From an uncultured Clostridia bacterium (GTDB lineage: Bacteria > Bacillota > Clostridia > Lachnospirales > CAG-274), in NCBI GenBank assembly GCA_946630405.1, contig CAMOYW010000016.1, positions 1-10,085 on the forward strand: 10,085 nucleotides of DNA. The letters are read 5' to 3'. Below, in pieces: positions 1-6,491 of the stretch (the first letter of the stretch is position 1; every line of letters starts with the position of its first letter). The translations under genes were made by a program, and so were the position numbers. The notes under the pieces were generated by a model. The model saw only the letters and a list, made by a program, of their open reading frames with translations. It had not been told where the DNA came from and did no database searches.

Positions 1-309
1 CCAAAGGGAAGCTATGAACTCACTTTGTTTTTAATTAGCTTATGCAGATCGATGCTTCCTAACGTACTTTTACCTGCAACAACGGCTTTGGGAACGATAT
101 CACCTACGGGCAGAGAAGAAGGCATTCTTTCGGGTGCAAATGTTATTATGCCCAATCTTTCCCCATCGGAAGTCAGGAAGCAATATATGCTCTACGACAA
201 TAAAATATGTGTTAACGACGCATCTGCGAAGTGTAACGACTGTCTGAAAACAAGACTTAACTCCATCGGCTATGAAATAGAAATATCAAGAGGAGACTAC
301 CATGATTAA
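1..309 (+). CDS. hydE: HydE-type radical SAM protein, C-terminal part (5' end outside window)
   Basis: The reading frame is open from base 1, so this is the last 102 residues of a longer protein. HydE is an S-adenosylmethionine radical enzyme that acts with HydF and HydG to build the di-iron subcluster of [FeFe]-hydrogenase. The visible part matches the end of the HydE barrel: an LPATTALGTI segment (visible residues 24-33), then GREEGILSGANVIMPNLSP (37-55) and a YDNKIC segment. Cys70, Cys78 and Cys81 have C-x7-C-x2-C spacing, as in the auxiliary-cluster site described for Thermotoga HydE. The N-terminal CxxxCxxC SAM-cluster motif lies upstream, unseen. A TTG at 25 is an in-frame internal codon, not a start. 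The stop overlaps the next gene by 8 bases. A HydE paralog with another substrate, such as the PylB/HmdB relatives, cannot be excluded from this fragment; the general family is secure. Confidence 0.85.
   Translation, partial: PKGSYELTLFLISLCRSMLPNVLLPATTALGTISPTGREEGILSGANVIMPNLSPSEVRKQYMLYDNKICVNDASAKCNDCLKTRLNSIGYEIEISRGDYHD
288..295 (+). promoter_or_regulatory. Ribosome binding site of the first NifH-like gene
   Basis: AAGAGGAG lies 6 bases before the ATG at 302, inside the last codons of hydE. It supports that start, which gives the usual short lead into the P-loop, and indicates translational coupling with hydE. Confidence 0.7.
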
Positions 310-1045
310 AATAGCAATTTACGGAAAAGGCGGTATCGGAAAATCCACCGTATGCTCCAATATTTCCGTTGCTTTGGCTAAAAAGGGAGTAAAGGTAATG
401 CAAATAGGTTGCGACCCGAAAGCCGACTCCACCATACTTTTGCATAAAGGTGAAAAGCTCCCCTCAATAATGGAAGAATATACAAAAAAAGGTACGGCTC
501 TTTCTCTTGACGATATAGTGTTTATCGGTGAAGAAGGCGTGATTTGTTGTGAAACGGGCGGCCCTCCTCCCGGTACTGGCTGTGCGGGAAGAGGTATTAT
601 AAACTCACTTGAAAGACTTGAAAAGCTAAGCGCCTACAAAATATACAAGCCCGACATAGTAATATTCGACGTATTGGGTGATGTGGTTTGCGGCGGCTTT
701 TCGATGCCTATGAGGAAAGGATACGCCCAAAAAGTCTATGTTGTCACATCCTCAGAGAAGATGTCCCGATACGCCTGCGCAAACATATCAATGGCTTTGG
801 AAAACTTCAAAGGAAGGGGATATGCAGAGCTCGGAGGATACATTTTAAACAAAAGCACCTCACCTTCGGATAGAGATTCTCTAAACGAACTATGCAAAGA
901 TTTCAATACGCAAATAATAGGTGAAATAAGCTACGACCCTATTATAAAATCAGCCGAAGAAAACGACACCACCATCATACACTCTTATCCGGACACAACA
1001 GTTGCAGAACAGTTTAAAAATATAGCGGAGAAAATATATGCTTAA
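302..1045 (+). CDS. NifH-like ATP-dependent reductase (module 1, H1)
   Basis: This is a homodimeric Fe-protein type ATPase of the NifH/BchL/CfbC family. Members hydrolyse ATP and pass electrons from a 4Fe-4S cluster, held between two subunits, to a partner D/K complex. The P-loop GKGGIGKST is at residues 8-16 and GCDPKADST at 36-44. Cluster cysteines are Cys94 (in GCAGRG) and Cys130 (in DVLGDVVCGGF), and Arg97 matches the arginine ADP-ribosylated in some NifH. At 247 residues it lacks much of the C-terminal extension of nitrogenase NifH (about 290). Next to H2 it looks derived: the usual GExMAxYAANN stretch reads SEKMSRYACAN. It overlaps hydE and D1 by 8 bases each, so it most likely serves D1/K1. 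Fold and redox role are secure; the substrate is unknown. It is not nitrogenase NifH, because the neighbouring D/K proteins lack the FeMo-cofactor ligands. Confidence 0.93.
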   Translation: MIKIAIYGKGGIGKSTVCSNISVALAKKGVKVMQIGCDPKADSTILLHKGEKLPSIMEEYTKKGTALSLDDIVFIGEEGVICCETGGPPPGTGCAGRGIINSLERLEKLSAYKIYKPDIVIFDVLGDVVCGGFSMPMRKGYAQKVYVVTSSEKMSRYACANISMALENFKGRGYAELGGYILNKSTSPSDRDSLNELCKDFNTQIIGEISYDPIIKSAEENDTTIIHSYPDTTVAEQFKNIAEKIYA

Positions 1046-2351
1046 AAAATCGGAGCTTAATAATCCCATATCCATAACTTTGGACAAAGCGCAAGGATTC
1101 GCTTTTTTTAAAAGTGCCTTGGAATATAATCCCCCCACACGAGGAGGATGGAACATTGTACACACGGGTATGCTTCTCCCCGAAGCGCACGAAATATTTG
1201 TTTGTCCTCAAGGCTGTTTACGAGGTGTAATACTGACAGCCGCCGAAATGAATGCTCTTGATCGATTAAGTTCCGTTGTTGTTTCGGAGGATGAAATGTT
1301 TAACGGCACCCTCGAAAATAATTTAATAAACGGAACAGCGGATATTTTGAACCGACTTGATAAAACTCCAAAAGCTGTTTTACTGTATGTAAGTTGTATT
1401 CATTTATTTACGGGGTGTGATATGGAAAATGTAATAGAAACATTACAAGACCGCTTCCCCGAAATAGATTTTACCGACTGCTACATGACACCTACGATGC
1501 GGGAGGAGATCACTCCCGACGTTAAAATGAGAATACAGCTTTATTCTCTTATAAAGCCGCTTAAAGAAAACAAAAAGGCCGTAACTCTTATCGGGAACGA
1601 TCTGTCACCCGATAGGGAGTCTGAAATATTTGAGCTTTTAAAAGAATTTGATTTTAGGGATATACATTATTGCACTAAATACGAAGACTATCTTTCACTT
1701 GGAGAAAGCTCGATTTTTATTACCACAAGACCAAATGCTAAGCCTGCAGGCGAGACACTTGCACAAAGGCTTGAAAGAAGACATTTATATTTGCCCGTTT
1801 CATTTGATTTTGAAAATATCGAAAACAATTACACTATACTCTGCAATGCCCTCGATATTGAAAAACCGGATTTTAAAGATAAAAAAACCATTGCAGAAAG
1901 TGCTTTGGATAAAGCTTTGAACATAATATCGGATACCCCGATAGTTATTGACTTTCTTGCCGTTGCAAGACCGTTTGAGCTTGCACTGCTTCTTACAAAA
2001 CATGGATTTAACGTAAAATACATTATTGCAGACGCACTTAATGCAGAAGAAAAGGAAAGTTTCTGCAAACTAAAGGAATTGAGATCCGATATTGAGATAT
2101 TTTCCTCTCTAAGTGTAAATATGATAAAAAAGGTTAAGACCAACGATAAAAAGATACTTTCCATAGGTCAAAAAGGTGCTTTTTATTTTGAGACCGACTG
2201 TTTTGTAAATATGGTGTACGAAGACGGTTTATACGGCTACCACGCCATATCCCGCCTTAGCGAACTTATGGTCGATGCCTTCTTAAACCCCAAAGACAGA
2301 AATACCGTGCTTAAATACAAAGGGCATTTTTGCTCTACATGCTTAAATTGA
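1038..2351 (+). CDS. NifD-like nitrogenase component 1 subunit (module 1, D1)
   Basis: A 437-residue protein of the nitrogenase component 1 family (Oxidored_nitro), the alpha-type partner of K1 and electron acceptor from H1. Hand alignment to Azotobacter NifD places Cys60 (CPQGC) on P-cluster ligand Cys88 and Cys120 (SCIHLFTGCDME) on Cys154. No cysteine fits Cys62. Extra cysteines Cys56 and Cys127 sit close to the two kept ligands. The FeMo-cofactor ligands Cys275 and His442 have no counterpart; the later GYH at residues 400-402 aligns with a different NifD histidine. The C-terminus ends in a CxxC pair (Cys432, Cys435) that D2 lacks. The protein is shorter than NifD (about 490). The ATG is preceded by GCGGAG at 1025-1030 and overlaps H1 by 8 bases. 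The family call is good, resting on motifs, gene order and similarity to D2. Function is unknown; a 4Fe-4S-only reductase or cofactor scaffold is likely. Confidence 0.83.
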   Translation: MLKKSELNNPISITLDKAQGFAFFKSALEYNPPTRGGWNIVHTGMLLPEAHEIFVCPQGCLRGVILTAAEMNALDRLSSVVVSEDEMFNGTLENNLINGTADILNRLDKTPKAVLLYVSCIHLFTGCDMENVIETLQDRFPEIDFTDCYMTPTMREEITPDVKMRIQLYSLIKPLKENKKAVTLIGNDLSPDRESEIFELLKEFDFRDIHYCTKYEDYLSLGESSIFITTRPNAKPAGETLAQRLERRHLYLPVSFDFENIENNYTILCNALDIEKPDFKDKKTIAESALDKALNIISDTPIVIDFLAVARPFELALLLTKHGFNVKYIIADALNAEEKESFCKLKELRSDIEIFSSLSVNMIKKVKTNDKKILSIGQKGAFYFETDCFVNMVYEDGLYGYHAISRLSELMVDAFLNPKDRNTVLKYKGHFCSTCLN

Positions 2352-2352
2352 T

Positions 2353-3462
2353 ATGAACAACACTTTAAAAATACTCAGCTGTTACAGTGCCGATACCGCA
2401 GGGGTCTGCTCCATACTTTACGAACTCGGAGGGATGGTAGTGGTACACGATGCTTCGGGATGTAACTCAACATACTCAACCCATGATGAACCGAGGTGGA
2501 ATAAGAAGCCATCCAATATCTTCATCTCCGCACTCACTGAAAGAGATGCCATTATGGGTAACGATGCCGGATTTATTGAAAACGTATCATCCGCCGCAAA
2601 AGATCTTAAACCAAAGTTTATATGTATCTGCGGTTCTCCTATGCCTGCTCTTATAGGTACAGATTTTACCGCACTTGCAGAAGAAATAGAAATAAACACC
2701 TCTATTCCTTGCTTTTCTGTTGCAACTACGGGCACCTACTCATACATACAAGGTGCGGGAGAGGCACTTTTGCAATACATAAAAAAGTTTTGCATATTTA
2801 AAAAGAAAAATCATAATACAGTCAATATTCTTGGCTTTACGCCTCTCGATTTTTACATAAACGGGCAACTTGAAAGAATTGTAAAACTTTTTGCGGATAA
2901 CGGTATAAATGTAAACTTTATCGGCAAATACTGTGAAGATATACTTTGCGCTTCCGTAAACCTTGTAATATCTCAAAGCGGCTTGAAAGCAGCAAAATAT
3001 ATGTGGGAAAATTATAATATACCATATATGTGCGGTATCCCGATAGGGGAAAAACTTTCCGAATTGATTCTTAAAATCCAAAATATACAGTCTCCGACAT
3101 TTATTGAAAGAAATACGGAAAAGTCGGATCTTTATATTATCGGAGAAAGCATTTTTTCGCAAAGTCTTTCATATGCCATTGAACTTGAAACGGGTCTTAA
3201 ATCGGGAATAATATATCCTCTCGAAAATGAAGGCTTAAAAACCGCACCTGCGGATTTTACGACCGAATCAGAAGAAGAAACGGAAAACTTTCTTTCATTG
3301 AACGCAAAAAAAATAATTGCTGACCCCATTTACAAAAATATAGCGCCCAAAAATGCCGTATTCCACGATTTACCGCATTTTGCTTTTTCCGGAAGATGCT
3401 ATGAACATATTATCCCAAATTTGATTTGCAACTCAAACGCCTTAAAGGAGCTGATTAAGTGA
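2353..3462 (+). CDS. NifK-like nitrogenase component 1 subunit (module 1, K1)
   Basis: A 369-residue beta-type subunit that should pair with D1. It starts one base after the D1 stop with no recognisable Shine-Dalgarno sequence, so translation probably relies on re-initiation by ribosomes finishing D1. The N-terminal half carries LYELGG (22-27), DASGC (33-37) with Cys37 on the NifK P-cluster ligand Cys95 (an aspartate in BchB), the DEPRW block (45-49), and TERDAIMGN (62-70), which matches NifK TEDAAVFGG. CICGSPMPALIGTD (91-104) matches the NifK Cys153 region, but the ligand position itself is Pro96; Cys91 and Cys93 lie just before it. There is no clear cysteine for NifK Cys70, where Asp14 sits nearby. 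A SGR motif lies close to the C-terminus, followed by a tail absent from K2. It is far shorter than NifK (about 520) and nearer in size to CfbD-type proteins. Family fairly sure, reaction unknown. Confidence 0.8.
   Translation: MNNTLKILSCYSADTAGVCSILYELGGMVVVHDASGCNSTYSTHDEPRWNKKPSNIFISALTERDAIMGNDAGFIENVSSAAKDLKPKFICICGSPMPALIGTDFTALAEEIEINTSIPCFSVATTGTYSYIQGAGEALLQYIKKFCIFKKKNHNTVNILGFTPLDFYINGQLERIVKLFADNGINVNFIGKYCEDILCASVNLVISQSGLKAAKYMWENYNIPYMCGIPIGEKLSELILKIQNIQSPTFIERNTEKSDLYIIGESIFSQSLSYAIELETGLKSGIIYPLENEGLKTAPADFTTESEEETENFLSLNAKKIIADPIYKNIAPKNAVFHDLPHFAFSGRCYEHIIPNLICNSNALKELIK
3444..3450 (+). promoter_or_regulatory. Ribosome binding site of the second NifH-like gene, with a GTG start
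   Basis: AAAGGAG ends 8 bases before GTG at 3459. It fixes the start of H2 on a GTG codon that overlaps the K1 stop (GTGA), giving the same MIK N-terminus as H1. Confidence 0.8.
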
Positions 3463-4220
3463 TAAAGCTTGCCATATACGGCAAAGGAGGAATAGGAAAA
3501 TCCACCTGCACCTCAAATCTTGCCGCCGCATTTGCGCACCTCGGAAAAAAAGTAATACAGATCGGTTGCGACCCGAAAGCAGATTCAACCATAAATCTTT
3601 TGGAGGGAACTCCAGCACTTCCCGTAATGAATTACCTTGCGGAAAATGACGAAGAACCCACCGATATCGAAGAGATATCCAAAATCGGATATAAAGGGAT
3701 ACTCTGCATAGAAACAGGAGGTCCCACTCCCGGGCTTGGATGCGCGGGACGCGGGATCATAAGCACGTTTTCCATACTCGAAGACCTAAATGTATTCAAA
3801 AAATTTGCTCCCGACGTCGTTTTGTACGACGTGCTTGGCGATGTGGTTTGCGGCGGATTTGCCGCTCCGATAAGAGAGGGATATGCAGACGAGGTCATAA
3901 TAGTAACTTCGGGAGAAAAAATGGCACTGTATGCGGCAGGTAATATATACAATGCCGTAAAAAACTTTGAAGACAGAAGTTACGCCAAAGTAAAAGGTCT
4001 GATACTAAACAGGCGAAATGTTGAGGATGAATACAAAAAAGTAAAAGCTTTTGCAGATGAAAAAGAACTCGAAATACTTGCCGATATCCCTCGTTCAAAA
4101 GAGATCACTTTATGTGAGGATAAAGGCAAAACCGTTATAGAGGGTGCCTTTGACAGTGAAAGCGCACAATGCTTTTACAACCTTGCCAAGCGAATTTTAA
4201 AGGAGAAAGAAAATGAGTAG
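3459..4220 (+). CDS. NifH-like ATP-dependent reductase (module 2, H2)
   Basis: A second Fe-protein type reductase, 253 residues, clearly paralogous to H1. The P-loop GKGGIGKST is at 8-16 and GCDPKADST at 36-44. Cluster ligands are Cys95 (GCAGRG) and Cys131 (DVLGDVVCGGF), with Arg98 at the possible ADP-ribosylation position. The TSGEKMALYAAGN stretch after the second cysteine is closer to classical NifH than the same part of H1, so H2 seems the less altered copy. Like H1 it is shorter than nitrogenase NifH. It starts with GTG overlapping the K1 stop by 4 bases and overlaps D2 by 8 bases, so its expected partner is D2/K2, although cross-talk with D1/K1 is possible. ATPase and electron-transfer roles follow from the family; the final substrate is unknown. 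Confidence 0.93.
   Translation: MIKLAIYGKGGIGKSTCTSNLAAAFAHLGKKVIQIGCDPKADSTINLLEGTPALPVMNYLAENDEEPTDIEEISKIGYKGILCIETGGPTPGLGCAGRGIISTFSILEDLNVFKKFAPDVVLYDVLGDVVCGGFAAPIREGYADEVIIVTSGEKMALYAAGNIYNAVKNFEDRSYAKVKGLILNRRNVEDEYKKVKAFADEKELEILADIPRSKEITLCEDKGKTVIEGAFDSESAQCFYNLAKRILKEKENE
4199..4205 (+). promoter_or_regulatory. Ribosome binding site of the second NifD-like gene
   Basis: AAAGGAG lies 7 bases before the ATG at 4213, within the last codons of H2. It supports that start, which overlaps the H2 stop (ATGAGTAG). Confidence 0.75.
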
Positions 4221-5493
4221 CACCTACTTCATTACGGCTGAGGAACTTGCAAAAAATATAGAAGACAAGAAGCCGCTTCCACAGGAACTTCTTTCTTCCA
4301 AACATCTTATTTATTCATCTCCCGCCACCTTAAGTTTCAACTCCCCCGGAGCAAAAGGATTTGGTGTAAAAAGAGCGGCACTTGCCATTCCCGGCTCTGT
4401 AATGCTGCTTGTTGCACCCACTTGTTGCGGAAGAAACACGGCACTTTTAAATGAAATAGGCTACAGTGAAAGGATTTTTTATTTACTGCTTGACGACACG
4501 GATATTGTAACAGGCAGACATCTCAACAAAATCGCATCCGCAGCTTTGGAAATCAAGGAAGAACTCAACTATACCCCTTCCGCACTTATGATTTGCATTA
4601 CCTGCGTGGATGCTTTACTGGGTACGGATATGGAGAGAGTGTGTAAAAAATGTTTTGAAAAAACAAATATTCCCACAGTTCCCGCCTATATGTACGCCCT
4701 TACAAGAGAGAAAAAGCTTCCTCCTATGGCAGCTGTAAGAAAATCGCTCTATTCTCTTTTAAAACCACGTAAACGTATATCCACCGTTTGCAATTTGCTG
4801 GGATTCTTTTCTCCTTTATATGATGAATGTGAGATTTATCCTCTCCTAAAAAGTATAGGCATTACTCGCATAGGTGAACTTTCAAGATGCAAAACCTACG
4901 AAGAATACGAAACTCTTTCCGAAGCGAATTTCAACCTTGTATTAAACCGTGAGGCTCGTTTTAGTGCGCAATATCTTGAACAGACACTCGGTATTCCGTA
5001 TATAGAGCTCACAAGAGTATATTCTCCGCAAAAAATTCACAATCAATACACTCTTTTGGGAAAAGCTCTCGGAAGTGATATAGACGACAGCAAATACCTT
5101 GAAAAGACTTTAAAAAAGATAGAAGAATTTAAAAGCAAACATAGATCTCTTACTTTTGCGGTCGGGGAATGGCTAAATGCCGACGGCTTTGAATTGAGTT
5201 TGACGCTTTTGGAAATGGGCTTTAAAGTTTCTGAGATTTACGCAACCGTTGGCGACGGAAACGAAAAACTGATAAGCCATATTGCAAAAATATCTCCCAA
5301 AACCCGAATATACTCGAATCTTTCACCCACAATGCTGATGTATGAACCTTCAAAAGAGACCGATATTGCACTCGGAGCAGATGCGGCATACTACCATAAA
5401 GGAAAAAGCCTTGAATTCAACTCCGAAACTCAACCATTTGGTTATCAGGGATTGAATATGCTTTTAGACGGTATAGATGAGGTGCTTAAATGA
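4213..5493 (+). CDS. NifD-like nitrogenase component 1 subunit (module 2, D2)
   Basis: A 426-residue paralog of D1 and the alpha-type partner of K2. Cys72 (APTCCGRN) aligns with NifD P-cluster ligand Cys88, with Cys71 beside it. Cys131 (TCVDALLGTDMERV) aligns with Cys154, with Cys128 three residues earlier. DDTDIVTGRH (94-103) corresponds to the NifD EKDIVFGGDK stretch. Nothing fits Cys62, and the positions of FeMo-cofactor ligands Cys275 and His442 hold other residues. GYQGLNMLLDGI near the C-terminus is the usual end motif of this family, with Gln412 where D1 has His402. The middle region (NREARFSAQYLEQTLGIPY) shows the typical component 1 helix followed by GIPY. It ends in an ATGA overlap with K2, with GAGGTG at 5479-5484 as a likely ribosome binding site for K2. 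Function is unknown; a reductase or cofactor-assembly scaffold parallel to D1 is inferred. Confidence 0.83.
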   Translation: MSSTYFITAEELAKNIEDKKPLPQELLSSKHLIYSSPATLSFNSPGAKGFGVKRAALAIPGSVMLLVAPTCCGRNTALLNEIGYSERIFYLLLDDTDIVTGRHLNKIASAALEIKEELNYTPSALMICITCVDALLGTDMERVCKKCFEKTNIPTVPAYMYALTREKKLPPMAAVRKSLYSLLKPRKRISTVCNLLGFFSPLYDECEIYPLLKSIGITRIGELSRCKTYEEYETLSEANFNLVLNREARFSAQYLEQTLGIPYIELTRVYSPQKIHNQYTLLGKALGSDIDDSKYLEKTLKKIEEFKSKHRSLTFAVGEWLNADGFELSLTLLEMGFKVSEIYATVGDGNEKLISHIAKISPKTRIYSNLSPTMLMYEPSKETDIALGADAAYYHKGKSLEFNSETQPFGYQGLNMLLDGIDEVLK

Positions 5494-6491
5494 ATAAGCT
5501 TTTAAAACATATTTCACCTTTTGCACCCGATATCTCGGGTGCCTGTTCGGTACTGTACGAAACAGGTGGACTTATCGTAGTTTGCGATGCAGGCGGCTGT
5601 GCGGGAAATGTATGCGGCTTTGACGAACCTCGCTGGTTAAAGCAAAAAGCTCCTCTTTTCAGTGCGGGACTTCGTGATATGGATGCCATTTTGGGAAGAG
5701 ATGAGATGCTTGTCGAAAAGCTTAGTACTGCCTGTGAGCAAATAAAGCCTCGCTTTTCGGCAATTGTCGGAACTCCCGTTCCTGCCGTTATAGCCACCGA
5801 TTACAAAGCCCTCGAAAAGAAAGCAGAAAAAAAGACGGGGCTTCCCTGTATTTGTATAGACACTGACGGCACAAAGTTCTATGATGAGGGAGAAGAAAAA
5901 GCCTATTATATGCTTTTTAAAAAGTTTACAAAAGATGAATACAAACCAAAGCAAAACAAAATCGGCATAATAGGCGCTACTCCTCTCAATACATCTCTTT
6001 CCGAAAGCAAGGATTTAAAAAAATACCTCAATCAGGAAGCGGTATTTTTCTCATTCGGGTCGGACATTGAAGAATACAAAAAGGTGCTTGAATGTGAAGA
6101 ATTGCTCGTTATATCCCCTTCGGGACTTAAAGCCGCCAAATATTTAAATGAAAATTTCGGGATTAAATACAATATTGACTATCCTTTTATAGAGCCCTCT
6201 TTTTTGGAAAAATTAAAGGAGTCGAAAAAAACCTTGACCATTCATCAGGATGTATTGTTAAAGGCGTTGAAAGACCGAGGGATCAAAACGGACTGTGCTA
6301 CCTTTTTTAAAACCGTACAAGAAGATACAATTAAACTTAAAAACGAAGAAGATATTGCTGAAATAGCCGATAATTACGAACGAATCGTAGGCGACATTTC
6401 ATTAAAGAAAATCATACCAAACTTTAAAGGCGATTTTATAGACTTGCCCTTCTTCGGGCTTTCCGGAAGGATGATTTATGAGAACAATTAA
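5490..6491 (+). CDS. NifK-like nitrogenase component 1 subunit (module 2, K2)
   Basis: A 333-residue paralog of K1, the expected partner of D2. The N-terminus has PFAPDISGACS (10-20), LYETGG (22-27) and VCDAGGC (31-37), with Cys37 on NifK P-cluster ligand Cys95. Cys32 and Cys42 lie close by and are absent from K1. DEPRW is at 45-49 and LRDMDAILGRD at 61-71. Where K1 has Cys91 and Cys93, K2 has Ala and Val (AIVGTPVPAVIATD), so its possible metal ligands differ from module 1. The protein ends soon after the shared SGR motif and lacks the K1 tail; hypF starts inside its last codons (14-base overlap). I see no frameshift that would restore a longer end. It is shorter than any classical NifK. Family placement is good from its similarity to K1; the reaction is unknown. 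Confidence 0.8.
   Translation: MNKLLKHISPFAPDISGACSVLYETGGLIVVCDAGGCAGNVCGFDEPRWLKQKAPLFSAGLRDMDAILGRDEMLVEKLSTACEQIKPRFSAIVGTPVPAVIATDYKALEKKAEKKTGLPCICIDTDGTKFYDEGEEKAYYMLFKKFTKDEYKPKQNKIGIIGATPLNTSLSESKDLKKYLNQEAVFFSFGSDIEEYKKVLECEELLVISPSGLKAAKYLNENFGIKYNIDYPFIEPSFLEKLKESKKTLTIHQDVLLKALKDRGIKTDCATFFKTVQEDTIKLKNEEDIAEIADNYERIVGDISLKKIIPNFKGDFIDLPFFGLSGRMIYENN

Noticed and set aside
25..309. A separate small gene starting at TTG 25
   Set aside because: The same frame is open to base 1, and the residues before the TTG continue the HydE similarity, so it is the end of a truncated gene.
2740..3162. Antisense open frame of 140 codons opposite K1
   Set aside because: It is the longest of many reverse-strand open frames, all opposite well-supported genes. 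Its translation resembles no family I know and has the skewed composition of an out-of-frame shadow.
302..6491. True nitrogen-fixation nifHDK cluster
   Set aside because: The D and K proteins are much shorter than MoFe subunits, the FeMo-cofactor ligands are absent, and no nifE, nifN or nifB neighbours are visible.
302..6491. Chlorophyll reductase genes (BchLNB/BchXYZ) or the methanogen CfbCD pair
   Set aside because: The duplicated H-D-K layout and the hydE/hyp context fit neither pathway, and no tetrapyrrole biosynthesis gene is present. The similarity is at superfamily level.
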